This document shows positions 32,429 to 42,945 of a stretch of 64,000 nt of DNA, piece by piece. The stretch is taken from contig NW_026634150.1 of assembly GCF_024868665.1 (NCBI RefSeq), positions 66,170 to 130,169 on the forward strand. Reading direction: 5' to 3'. Source of the DNA: Triplophysa rosa (lineage: Eukaryota; Chordata; Actinopteri; Cypriniformes; Nemacheilidae). The notes under the pieces are model-generated. The model searched no databases. It saw nothing but the letters and a program-made list of their open reading frames with translations, and was not told the DNA's origin. Position 1 is the first letter of the stretch; each line of letters starts with the position of its first letter. Position numbers and translations under genes: made by a program.

Positions 32429-33180
32429 CTGCATTCCAATCAGCATACTATCCATCCTAATAGTATTCGAAAGTAGAATTAGTATGTCCGAAATCGTAAT
32501 ATGTTGAAAATAGTATTCCAAGGATTCCCGGATTGTCTACTACTTCCGGTAGAAATTCGAAGTGCAGAATGATGCACACTCTAACGGCTGATATTACCCT
32601 CATCTCACCGCGAGTAGGCCGAGTTAAGTGACGCTCCACTGCATTAATACATTATTTAACTGATGCGTCACTAAATGAACAAATGAAGAGTTTGGTTCCA
32701 AAATGAGAACTCTATTTAAAAAAATTCCAAAATCATGTTTTTTATTATGTTATCATGTTTTTATTGATTTTTTGTGTGTGTGCGCGTGCGCGTGTGTTAG
32801 TTAGCTGTATTTTTGTAATGGCTTAAATTAAAACAAACAAACTGCAGTTTGATTGAGATTAATTGGAATGCACAATAAAAAACATGATTTAAAAAAAAAC
32901 GGAGTCATCTCATTTTGGAACCAGACTCTTCAAATGTAAGTATACAGTAAACATTACATACGAAATAATGTATGAATGAACACCTGAATGGAAAGAAGTG
33001 CTGTATTTTGATGTGTGTGACAGTTATTGGCCACAAGGTTGTCTTGGCAACAACATCCAGTTAGTGTGTCCCAGTTTGTGTAATCTATTTTGCCATGCAC
33101 TCAAATATACCCACTATTCCAACACAAAACCAGTACCTACTATTAGGGCTACTTTAAGTAGGCGAATTGGAACGCAGGGA
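32429..33180. mobile_element. Second element with CCCTGCRTTCCAA ends, carrying a nested insert
   Basis: The ends CCCTGCATTCCAATC (about 32430) and AATTGGAACGCAGGG (about 33180) are inverted and match the termini of 31931-32302, so the two share a family. Subterminal ATAGTATTCGAAAGTAG-like words occur inside. It is interrupted by the separate element at 32686-32930. Confidence 0.65.
32686..32930. mobile_element. Nested inverted-repeat element, AAGAGTTTGGTTCCAAAATG ends
   Basis: The left end AAGAGTTTGGTTCCAAAATG is matched by the right-end complement AAGAGTCTGGTTCCAAAATG. Both flanks show CAAATG, a possible 6-base duplication. The middle includes a short GT/GC microsatellite (TGTGTGTGTGCGCGTGCGCG). 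Confidence 0.7.
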
Positions 33181-33189
33181 CGGTGTGGT

Positions 33190-34080
33190 TTCGTTTCTAA
33201 ATCAATACGTTTCTTGAGTAAATCAATTGTGTGAATCAATGAATCAGTGGCTCATTCGTAAAGAGTCATTTACTGCCTTCCTGAACGAACTCAGTGAATT
33301 GATGACATTTACCGCCACCTACTGGCAGTTTTTGATTCTTCAAAGAATTTTAACAGTATGCAAATAAAAAAGTTAATGACAATACTAATAAATTGGCGAT
33401 CGGTTGCCCGAAAAAGAAAATTCTGCATATTTACATTTTCTTACCCTCATGTTGTTTCAAACCTGAATTACTATTTCTTTGGGGAAAAGAAAGATATTTC
33501 TTTAATTATACACAAAGAATAATTCCGCTTCTAAGAAACAAAATTATGACCGTTTTAGCTTCTGAACATCTGAAGCTACCCAGATAGCAAACTGACTCCG
33601 GAACGGATCCGTACCTTCAAAAAAAATCAAAGAGGCCTTTAGGCAAAAATAAAGACAGGTCGCTGCCCTTCCTCCCTCTCTGTGGCCAAACAGGAGAAAA
33701 GATCAAAAGAAAAAAAGAAAAGGAGCCTGTTCCAATACCGGAACACTTCGTTATTCTGGATTAAATAGGGTGCCAACACAACACCGTAAAGAGTAACTTT
33801 TTAAACTCTACAACGTATTTCGAAGTTCACACCAAAAGGACATCTCTCCTCTCTCCTCTCCTCGCTGGCGTGAAGTTGTNTTGTCTTTTATGCCAGAAAC
33901 AGTCAGGTCAGGCAGTCTGGGAAACAGGTGCAGGTAGTGGTCCGCTAATTAGATGGAGAGACACGCGGAAGAGGGAGGAGAGACACACAGCAACAAATGC
34001 CACACTGACAATATAATGTTAGACACAATATCCACCCGATAAAATATGTACACAAACACATATATACGTCAAGGACGTAA
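33190..34080. repeat. Repeat patchwork, no gene
   Basis: Bases 33215-33325 hold a GAATCAGTGGCTCATTCG-type repeat with ACCGCCACCTACTGGCAG. Bases 33415-33590 hold a truncated copy of the element family seen at 37168, 46290 and 46958 (TTACCCTCATGTTGTTTCAA). Bases 33600-33960 have CT-rich and LTR-like sequence with one N at 33880. I see no coding region. Confidence 0.45.
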
Positions 34081-34081
34081 C

Positions 34082-34295
34082 ACTGTGAACTTAAAACCCA
34101 TCTCTTCTGTGAATACTTGACAGACAAATGAAAAAAAAAACAGGTATTAGTCTAGCTTTTGCTGAAACTAGTAACTTTGTATTAGCACCTATTGTATTAT
34201 TGCTCCTGTATGACATATCGCTTATTGCTCCCTGAACGCTCTGTAAGTCGCATTGGATAAAAGCGTCTGCTAAAAATGACTAAATGTATATGAAT
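34082..34295 (+). repeat. LINE (L2-like) 3' end
   Basis: The stretch reads TTAGCACCTATTGTATTATT then GCTCCTGTATGACATATCGC and ends in TTGGATAAAAGCGTCTGCTA AAAATGACTAAATGTA. This is the 3' terminus of a fish L2-type LINE and the same tail family borrowed by the SINEs here. No RT is attached. Confidence 0.7.
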
Positions 34296-34324
34296 GATGT
34301 TGTGGATGTGGCTGTAGATGATGC

Positions 34325-34612
34325 TGAGAGTGTAAAGCTCATTGCACATTGAGTCGGAAATTTGCGTCCTAAATTTCTGCACGTTAAAAAATAAATACGG
34401 CCTCACGTTGTGTCAATCACATTTACACACTGCATCCGATATTTTCATCTGTCATAAAAAAAATCGGACTGGGTTCGATTTTCTGCGTTTTTCGCATCCG
34501 TAGAAAGCCTTTTGAGAGGACTTTTTTAACAATTCAGAGACACCCTACAAACAAGCGAAATACGAAAAACCGCATAAGAACATTTCGGACTGTATGTGCA
34601 AAGACCTTAACT
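34325..34612. mobile_element. Short inverted-repeat element within a CTGTAGATGATGCT repeat
   Basis: The ends AAGCTCATTGCACATTGAGT and, in reverse complement, AAGGTCTTTGCACATACAGT are similar. GTGGCTGTAGATGATGCTG occurs on both sides (34308 and 34612). The element has either inserted into, or is accompanied by, a direct repeat of about 20 bases. No coding region is seen. Confidence 0.5.
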
Positions 34613-35029
34613 GTGGCTGTAGATGATGCTGTGAGTGTCACTGTGGATGATGCTGAAGAATTTATTTCACAGTTTCTCTCTCTTAGGATCCTTATTGCAG
34701 GAATTATTTGTAGCACACAGCAGAAACCAAACATGATGAGTCCGCATCCGCAATAGCTCCTACATCCCGGTCTGTAAATCTCTTATTATTTCAATATTTG
34801 AGTTTCACTACATTCTGCACATTCATCTTGCTCTGTGCTTGTCAACCGAACTGCAATTTCAATGAACCAAGTGTGGAGAGTAGGACTGAAATGTTGCAAA
34901 GACTTGAAGATAATGGGCTACACACGGATAACAACCATATGCTTCTGTGACTACATACATGTTACTTGCCATCACCATCTTTTTTAAACAAAGACTTAAT
35001 GAAAAACAAATAAAACTGTAAATGCTTAC

Positions 35030-35163
35030 AACTTCATGTAGCCCACATCATTGGCCACAAGCCAGTGGAACGGGCGTTGAGGTATTGACCGAAGGGTAAC
35101 ACCATTTTCCAGGGATGCCATCAGCACGAAGAACCCTTTCAGCATAGACCATATTGAGGTACA
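35030..35163 (-). pseudogene. Orphan exon resembling NmrA-like (SDR) proteins
   Basis: Between a TTTCAG acceptor and a GTAAGC donor lies a 134-base open segment. It encodes CTSIWSMLKGFFVLMASLEN then GVTLRSIPQRPFHWLVANDVGYMK. The pattern of a hydrophobic helix followed by PQRPFHWLVANDVG recalls the NmrA-like branch of NAD(P)-binding proteins, where the equivalent ends in D-[IV]-G. No neighbouring exon of such a gene is visible, and flanks are repeat-rich. It could belong to a gene extending through long introns or be a stranded duplicate. Confidence 0.4.
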
Positions 35164-35169
35164 CTGAAA

Positions 35170-36060
35170 TGAAATGCATATATGAATATTGCCTTGTTAA
35201 CTATATTGCATTCATATGAAAATGTATTTGTATTTACCAGCTAATTATCATTGTATTCAGTAAATTAGTCAATAAACAAATTTCACCAACATCATCATAA
35301 CTTATGATTTAATTACTTTGTCACGTATCCTACTGTGTAATCATTCTGATTTCAGTTTCTTCCCTTAAGAAAATTAACCAGGGTTTTATTATAGTATATT
35401 ACAAGTGTATTTGCAACTTTTTAGCAGCTTACTGTTTGCATTATTATATTTTTACTACAAATACCACAGTTACTTTATGGTTACTATGGCTGTACTTTGA
35501 AAACCTCAAACTATGGTTAGTTGAACCACGTTTAATCGTCATAAGGGAATTGATTGCAAAAACAAGTTCGGAACATAAATGTCGAGTGTTTTATCCTTCA
35601 GATGATGCATAGTTCGTGATATTTGGTTGAATAATAAAGTAAAACAAAAGTTATTAAAATGCAGACACGATTAAAAAAAGCCTTTTTCATGGGCCCTGTG
35701 CATGTTAAGGGGACAACATTCAAAATTACGTTACGTAAATGAATGTAGTAGTATAATAGGATCATTCGCATGGTATAAGGGAACGTAACAGTTTGATTAC
35801 ATTTATAGAGTGTAGGGGAATGTAATATGTAACTTGTCAGCTCATATATCTGGTCACATCAAACACGATAGCAAACTTAGTAAATACGGTGTGTAACGCA
35901 ACTGTCATCAATTAACTATATATCCAGGTGTGCTGCGATCTGGACAAGGATCGTATGTTGGCTTAACCATAGCCTTTGCTATGAGACTCCTAGTCTTTGC
36001 TGTATCAGAGATGTGTATGAAATCTATAACTAACTTAAATGTACTATTTCATATAAGAAA
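35170..36060. other. AT-rich stretch, no gene
   Basis: No gene is recognised. Bases 35985-36066 are an inverted copy of 30818-30893, sharing GTATGAAATCTATAACTAAC-type sequence. Near 35740-35860 there are fragments with ATGAATGTAGTAGTATAATA resembling DNA-transposon debris. Confidence 0.4.
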
Positions 36061-36065
36061 CTCAA

Positions 36066-37165
36066 TATTATAATATAGCTGCAAGCAGCAATTACCGGGT
36101 TCGAGCAGTTTAAGGCGTCTAAGGTATGTTTGTGATCGATTAGTAGGCTCAGGAATCGCACCATAACACATCGACAACGGATGACGCTCTCCCACACCAA
36201 GTAAAATGACAGAAATGGTCAGTAACATTTAATACAGACTACGCATGCTTACACTCATATGCAAAAACAGGTGTGAACTGATAATACCTAAGGGACGAGT
36301 GACATTAACCAATTCCCATGTCTCTATGATGTTCTGTTGCAGAAATATAGATCTTGCTAAATGGTTGCTAAACTAATCTGTTTGGTTGCTATGGGCGTGG
36401 AATGACACCTGCCAATTGATAATTCACTAAGCCATGAGTAAAATGTACCCACCCCCATGTCTCCACGATGTTCTACTGTAGAGATATAGGTCTGGCTAAA
36501 CGGTTGCTAAAATAATCTGTTTGGTTGCTATGGGCGTGGTATGGTACCTGCCAACTGATAACACTAAGCCACAAATAAAACAAACATACTTCCGTGTCTC
36601 TACGGCGTTCTAGTGCAGATATAGGTGTGGCTAAACTGTTGTTGAGCTAAATTTATTTGGTTGCTATGGGCGTGACTTGGCACCTGTCAATTGATAACTC
36701 AATAAGCTATGAGGAAAACGAAGCAACCCCAGTGCCTCTACGATGTTCTACTGCAGAGATATAGGTCTGGCTAAATGGTTGCTAAGCTAATCTGTTTGGT
36801 TGCTATGGGCGTGGCTTAGCAGCTGCCAATTGATACTACACTTAGGCACAAATAAACCAACCAACCCGTGTCTTTACTATGTTCTAGTGCAGAGATATAG
36901 GTCTGACTAAACGGTTGCTTAGCTAATCTGTTTGGTTGAAGATCCTGAGAGACTGATTGGTTGCCTGAGTAAAATGTGGCAACCCCCTTGTCTCTACGAC
37001 ACTGTGCTGCAAAGATATGCATCTGGGTCTTTCATAACGGGAGTCTATGGGATCGGTTGCTAGGTTGCTGTAAACTGTTGCTATGGGTGTGACTTGATTG
37101 TTTAATGTTGATCCCGAAAGAATGGTTTGTTGCCTGAGTAAAATGTGCCCACCCCCTTGTCTCTT
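36066..37165. repeat. Tandem satellite, about 138-bp unit
   Basis: After TAGCTGCAAGCAGCAATTAC a unit recurs containing CTAATCTGTTTGGTTGCTAT then GGGCGTGG, a CACCTGCCAATTGATA segment and TGCAGAGATATAGGTCTGGC. The landmark GGTTGCTATGGG falls near 36384, 36523, 36659 and 36799, so the period is 136-140 bases. A degenerate unit follows at about 36938 and another partial near 37080. Units diverge by point changes and indels and encode nothing. Confidence 0.9.
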
Positions 37166-37167
37166 CT

Positions 37168-37440
37168 GTCATCATTTACTCACTCTCTTGGCATTTAAAC
37201 CTGTATGGCTTTCTGTCTTCTGCAGGAAACAAAAGACGATATTTTGAAGAATGTTGGTCACCACAAACTGTTGGTAACTTGCATTGGTTTTGTGTTCATA
37301 CAATGCATATTCTTCAAAATAGCCTCTGTTGTGTTCTGCAGAGAATGTTATATAGGTTTGAAATGACAAGAGGTGAGTAAATGGTTTCTTTTTCAGGTGA
37401 ACTATCCCTTTAAAAGTATTTTTATGAACCTCGTAAGGAG
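37168..37440. mobile_element. Palindromic MITE, CTCACC...GGTGAG family (copy 1)
   Basis: The left arm has CATCATTTACTCACTCTC and ACCTGTATGGCTTTC. The right arm has GGTTTGAAATGACAAGAGGT, GAGTAAATG and GGTGAACTATCCCTTTAA. This is one of the commonest fish inverted-repeat elements. Related copies are at 33415, 46290 and 46958. Confidence 0.8.
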
Positions 37441-37449
37441 AAATTATGC

Positions 37450-38168
37450 ATATTGGTGTTGTCATCAAATTTCAATGAGGTGAAAAAGATGTGAATGAAA
37501 TGCAGAAATCATGTCATGGAGGGCTATATAGTTCCAAACATTGCACGGAAGCTCATTCATTTCATTGTTTCCCAAATACATTTGCTGGTAATTTGATAAC
37601 ATGTGTCTCTGTCCAACTGGTGTTTTATCATAAGGATGTTTAAAAGATGTTTTTACTAAAATTTACTTTATTGCTTTTGTGTCTTTGTATGTGTGGTTGA
37701 ATGATTTTCTATGAGAACAGCTCATTAAATGACAATGTTATCTACTGTTTCCCAACAGTTTGTTGCCTTGTTCATTGTTCGGCATTTTTGTGGTATATTT
37801 GCTTGGAGTCATTGATTAGTTATTGATAAATTACTTGTGCATTTTTATGTGAATGTCATAAAGCGCAGATGCATACAAATACATGAGCATCACGCGTGTA
37901 GCACATTAAACTGTGCAGTTCATTCACGCAGACACGCAGAACAGACAGATGACATGTGTAAATAACAGGATTCGGCGTCCACAAGTCCGCATCTAGTTTG
38001 ATGGACTCAATGCAGCCAGAAAACAAGTTTCACTCGCAAAATAGAGTAAAACTAAGTAAAATAGCAGTTCACCATTTCAATAAGCTATCACTTATTTATC
38101 AGCATGAGAAACACGTGTGAGCATGTGAACAGACTAAAATGCGTGTGTCTCGCATCCATTCATTCCAG
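37450..38168. other. AT-rich stretch, no gene
   Basis: Only short ORFs occur, with no repeat family I can name. The 5' truncation point of the Gypsy element follows at about 38169. Confidence 0.35.
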
Positions 38169-40081
38169 GTGAGGCTTCACTCACAGCACCTCTCAGACAA
38201 CTTTTGAGAAAAGACATTGTTTTCCAGTGGCAACCAGAACACGAGGTGGCATTGCTAGCATGTAAGATGGCATTGACCAACACACCAGTTCTCAGGTACT
38301 ACAACCCCAACACGATGCTCACCATTCAAACAGACGAGTCCAAAGATGGTTTAGGATCATGACTGATGCAGGATGGACAGCCAATAGCATATGCATCCCA
38401 CGCATAGACAGACACGGAGCAAAACTACACTCAGATTGGAAAAGAGCTACTAGCGATCGTATTCGCCGCCAAAAAGTTTCATCAGTATGTGTACGGACGT
38501 GATGTAAAGGTACAGTCAGACCACAAGCCATTGGAGGCCATTTTCAAGAAATCACTGAGTAAAGCACCAGCAAGCCTCCAACGTATGCTTTTGCAGCTAC
38601 AGAAATACAGCCTCAATGTTCAATACACGCCAGGGAAAGACGTGTGTTTCCAGTCAGAGCATAATTGCAGATGCCCTGTCGCGAGCTGTCGCAGACGGTC
38701 AACAGACGTGTGCAGAAGATTTCAGTGAAGAAAGAGTTGTATATGCGCTAGAAGCAACAGAGGCTCTCAGTGAAGAAATGCTGAAGCAGCTTAATGAAGC
38801 CACTGCAAGAGACAGTACACTACAGTTACTCATGAAAACACAAAGGAGCGGATGGCCCACACGCAGAAAGCAACTCGATCTTTCAATACATCAGTATTGG
38901 CCTGTTAGACACACTGTGTCTGTACAAGACAACATATTGTTGGTATCGGACAGGATTTTGATTCCAGAGTCAATGAGAGCAGAGATGCTGCAGAAACTAC
39001 ACATCTCGCAAAAAGGAATGCAACGCACAAAAGCACATGCCAGAAAGTTTCTCTATTGGCCGTGTATGACAAAGCACATAGAACAAATGGTCGAGTCATG
39101 TTCAACCTGCCAACAGTACCAGCCCAAGAACCAGAAAGAGCCGCTCATACCTCACGATATTCCTGAGCTCCCATGGTTAAAAGTAGCTGCTGACATCTGA
39201 CATGCCGAAATCAGAGGTCAGTCATTCCTTCTAGTTGTCGACTATATGTCAAAGTATCCTGAGGTAATGAACATCAAAGACAAGACGGCACGTACAGTAA
39301 TTGAAAACATGAAAGCGGTGTATGCATCCCAAAAGAATTAGTGTGTGACCACGTACCATTTGCAAGTTACGAAAAGAAGAACTTTGCTGCAGAGTGGGGC
39401 ATTAAACTGACACATTCCAGTCCAGGTTACCCACAATCAAACGGACTAGCAGAAAGAACAAACAAAACTGTCAAACATGTTTTGAAAAAAGCGGAACAAT
39501 CAGGGCAGGATCATCACCTTGCTCTACTCTCGCTGACGGATACTCCTATCACAGGTATGTCCTATGCTCCATCTCAGGTCCTAATGGGAAGAGTTCTCAG
39601 AAGTACCATCCCAGCATCCAGCGAAGTCTTACGACCTACCACTCCCAGAGATGTTCACCAGACGCTGGAAAGTCTGCAGAAGAAACAGGAGTGTTATCAC
39701 AACGAACGAGCGAAAGCCCTGACAGAGTTACATGCTGGAAACACAGTTCACATTGAAACGGACAGAGGGTGGAAACCGGGTCTTATCATTTCAAAACGAG
39801 GTGAACCAAGATCATACAATGTCATCAATGCTGCAGGAAAACAGATCAGACGCAACAGGCACCACCTGAGGAAAACTGTTCATAAAAGCACAGAGTTGTT
39901 TGAGCCTGCAGATGACGATACACACTCTCAGATCTCAGAGCCACAGGAGGTAGCAGGACAGTCTGTACAGCAAAGTCCAGATCAAGTCTCACACAAATGC
40001 CACACAACCACCACCAGAAGCGGACGGGTTGTGAAAGCTCCAGTGAAGTTTAAAGACTATTGCATGACTTCAATAGACTAA
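38169..40081 (+). pseudogene. Ty3/Gypsy pol 3' half: RNase H and integrase, decayed
   Basis: Translation starts within the RT/RNase H linker (APLRQLL) and passes into RNase H (LTIQTDESKDGLGS, then a TGA; YASHA, then a TAG). A frameshift follows near 38640 and the integrase begins. Its zinc-binding region reads LHISQKGMQRTKAHARKFLY and ends CSTCQQYQ, with Gln where the second His is usual. The core has VAADI, a stop, VVDYMSKYPEV, another break, then CDHVPFASYEKK and SPGYPQSNGLAERTNKTVKH, so the DDE positions are recognisable. The C-terminal tail ends at a stop at 40079. At least four lesions make it inactive. The gag, protease and RT half is absent. Confidence 0.9.
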
Positions 40082-40271
40082 CCTATGGTGGTCTGAGAAT
40101 CCATTATTACAGATGGTATTAATGTGGAATAAATATGCCTAAAATTTAAAATGCTAATTTGGTAATATGTTCAGTGTAAGTGAGAAAAAGTGTTTGTTTT
40201 ACAGAGTTTGGTATCTGTGATAAGTGCACATAATCTGCTTGCACTGATGTTGTTCTATTAATGTCATTGGG

Positions 40272-40497
40272 AAAAAGGGGGGATGTGGTGTATTTATGCA
40301 GTGCAGTGCATATACATATTATCCCCACTAGGGGACTGTAAGGGTCATTGGTGTGCCTGTTACTTGGAGGAGTAAGAACGTTGTTACGTTGTATACGAGC
40401 TACTTATTGTTGTGTTCTAATAAAGATGTAAATTTGAGACATAACCTATGGGCATGCAGTTCTTATTTACCACTCATCACGAAGTGAGTATACAACA
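40272..40497 (+). mobile_element. Gypsy polypurine tract and 3' LTR
   Basis: A polypurine run GAAAAAGGGGGGA (about 40271-40283) directly precedes TGTGGTGTATTTATGCAGTG. The LTR is about 214 bases and contains AATAAAG near 40420. It ends TATACAACA at about 40497, giving TGT...ACA ends. Short LTRs of this size occur in Mag-like Gypsy elements. No 5' LTR is present in the window. Confidence 0.75.
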
Positions 40498-40499
40498 CG

Positions 40500-41016
40500 C
40501 TCGACCTGATTTTGCCAAGTGGTTGATGTCCTCAGGGCAACATATTTTGTTGACCAAAGGACAACATTTTTATAAATAAAACCTAAACCCACACCAAACC
40601 CTAACCATAACTTACCCCTAAAATCAGAGGGAAATGATATGTGAAAAACAATGGTCTAGAAGCACCTAATCCTGGTTGGAAGATTAAATTTAAAATAAAC
40701 TTTAAACTTATTTCTGAAATCTGATTGGTAAAAATAGGAGAGCCACAACACACAATGCCACCAAAATCAGATTTTTTTGCTCATATGCGACCCAGATCTG
40801 TTTACTGCATGACAGTGTTAACAGGACAGACCACATGAAATCCGATCTTTTTTCATCTGATCTGAGCCACTTCCATATGTGGTCCTAAATCAGATACAGG
40901 AATGATGTTTCGCAATGCGAACTCAGTCTGAACGGTCATATCGGAATTCATGCGACTTTTGCGTCATTGTAGATCGACATGCGTCACAATTCTGCGCTTA
41001 TTTAAAAGCTTCAAGC
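40500..41016. repeat. Dispersed repeats, no gene
   Basis: Bases 40520-40640 contain CCTAAACCCACACCAAACCC and related words seen near 3270. Bases 40760-40990 contain GATCTGAGCCACTTCCATAT-type sequence typical of a fish non-autonomous DNA element. No coding region is supported. Confidence 0.45.
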
Positions 41017-41017
41017 G

Positions 41018-41345
41018 CTATAGGCCCTGTCCCAAATGGCGCACTTCAGGTGGACTTGAGGTCTCGNTTAAAGGTCTCCTCAGACGAGCACTTTCAACAA
41101 GTTGGTATGATTTATTAGGGTCTTCATGAAATGTCTGGAACATATTTTGCTTAAAAACACTCAATGGCTGTGTAAACAAAACCCTTCTTGCCTCGTCAAA
41201 AACAGCTATGCTCACAGCAACCCGTTTTGGTGCATGTCTCTTTAAATGATAATGAGTTACAGTGAACCCCACCCCCCTTCTGTCCAGCGTGTCAGCACAA
41301 CACACGTGTGTAGTACTGCCTTGGCAATGGTTTAGCTAAATGATA
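41018..41345. mobile_element. DNA-transposon end (GGCCCTGTCCCAAATGGCGC) and flank
   Basis: The terminus GGCCCTGTCCCAAATGGCGC is the reverse of that at 31865-31885. An N at 41067 interrupts it. The remainder to 41345 is a GC-balanced stretch with a minus-strand ORF that I cannot assign. Confidence 0.5.
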
Positions 41346-41359
41346 TTTCCTGAACTCCT

Positions 41360-41630
41360 CTGAGGTTAGTTTGGTCTTAAACGTCTCAAATCATTCGTCT
41401 GTTGACAAAAAAACAGTCACAGCAAACAGTGCTCACGTTGTGCGTGTATGCTCGCCTAAAATCCACGGAATGCGCACTTGCAGATCTCAGCGGAATTACG
41501 TGGATTTTAGCTCTTGTCGTTGACAAGTTAGAACGTTACACACACAAAGTGAGAGCTAGTTTGCTGTGACAGATTTTTCAGCCTAAGCACGAATGATTTG
41601 AGACGTTTAAAAAGAAACTAACCCCAGTGT
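41360..41630. mobile_element. Foldback element with arms of about 120 bases
   Basis: The left arm contains GGTTAGTTTGGTCTTAAACG and CTCAAATCATTCGT. The right arm contains their complements (ACGAATGATTTGAGACGTTT and AAACTAACC). CACAGCAAAC and CTAAAATCCACG also recur inverted further in. The centre is about 25 bases around 41475-41500. The arms are imperfect and no protein is encoded. Confidence 0.8.
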
Positions 41631-41767
41631 TAGCCCCTGTTCATTAGCAAAACAAACAGCTTGCCACAGCTAAATATATTAACGCACATAATGTATTAAC
41701 ATTCATTCAGGTTTTTACTTATGGTTTCTGATGGATTTCCACTAAAAATAAAATAAATCCACTCCTG

Positions 41768-42056
41768 TCTCTTCCGAGGTTAGGACTCTGTGCAGCGACT
41801 ACATTGCATGTTAACCACAAACTTTAGCCTTGCAAAATCCTGCCACTTCTTGCAGACATCCTTGCCTGATCTTTTAAGCCCCTGGTTGCTGTTAATTTGG
41901 TAGCAATGTCCTCCCAGATGTTTTTTTTTCTCTTTATTTGTATGGCGCCCTTTAAATCTGGAGAAAATAATGTCTTTATTCTGCTCCACCTCTTCTAGGA
42001 CTTTTATTTTGTCTTTTTGAAAGGTATCTTTTCTTGTTTTTTTTTTGCTCAGCCAT
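41768..42056 (-). pseudogene. PIF/Harbinger MYB/SANT-like protein remnant
   Basis: Minus-strand frames give KVLEEVEQNKDIIFSRFKGR then, after a shift in an A-run, NIWEDIATKLTATRG. After another shift come LKRSGKDVCKKWQDFARLKF. The order of a helical start, W..I..K and a KKWQDF motif is that of the MYB/SANT-like DNA-binding protein of Harbinger elements and its NAIF1-type relatives. Two frameshifts and small size make it a relic. An adjoining 42060-42430 stretch has no recognisable gene. Confidence 0.5.
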
Positions 42057-42638
42057 TTTGTCAGTGCCTCAGCCAGTAGCTAGGTGCTTTATGTAGACGT
42101 CTCTTAATTGCTAATCCACATCAGATGACGATTATTAGGTGAAACGTTCAGGATACGATTCCATATAAGGTTATACGTATAGTTCAGCACTTCGTAAATG
42201 GACAGCGACTCTTAAGTAGCACTTAGAACGCTTGCACGTCCATGTTAAGTGCAGTTTTGGGAAACGCACGTGGAATTGCAGCGAGGGTTCGTAGCCTTGC
42301 ACGTAGAGAGTGCTCTTAATAGACACATCTTTATCGGGAAACCCGGCACTGGGCAGACTGGGCTGTGCTGCAGTGCAGTTAAATAACACATAGTTGTAAT
42401 TGAGAATGCATGAAGAGTTCAGATGCAAAACCCTCTGACCTTTTCATTTAAACAAACATTTTTTTATCAGGCTCCTCCATTTACTTCCAGCAATACCAGA
42501 TATTTCAGACCAGGCAGAGTGTAGTATTAAGTGGGTTTTGAAGCAAAATTATTTGAGTAACGTATACTGTATGTGTGGAGAGCATCCTCTTAACATCATA
42601 ATCTGAACTCTTCATATGACTCTAACCCCCTCAGGACC

Positions 42639-42757
42639 TTTAAATGTGGCATGTAAATCAACGGCCAGTGTATGGTGTGTGTGGAAAAGACTGCAAAGAT
42701 TTGTCCTTTGATTTAGCTAATGCTGCCGCATGGCCAGCTGATTTACATGCCACATCT
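42639..42757. repeat. Hairpin with 17-base perfect arms
   Basis: ATGTGGCATGTAAATCA near 42642 is inverted at about 42740-42757 (TGATTTACATGCCACAT), with GGCCA words extending the pairing. The loop is about 80 bases. It lies just upstream of duplicated block copy B. It could be a small transposon or a structured RNA, and nothing decides which. Confidence 0.6.
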
Positions 42758-42945
42758 GAAGATCCTAAGGAGGTTTATAGCTGCCTTGGGTGGAGCGTTA
42801 GGTTGAGAGTAAAGGGGAGACAAAGCAAAATCCTGTGGAAGACAAGAGTTCATGTTTAAACACACATTATAAACCCACAGAATCAGCAGAATATTTATGA
42901 CACTGTTGTATGCTTGTATGTAATATTCTTCTTTTCTGGTTACAG

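Noticed and set aside
36066..37165. CRISPR-like array
   Set aside because: Units of 138 bases are tandem and diverged, without constant repeats and unique spacers, in a vertebrate genome.
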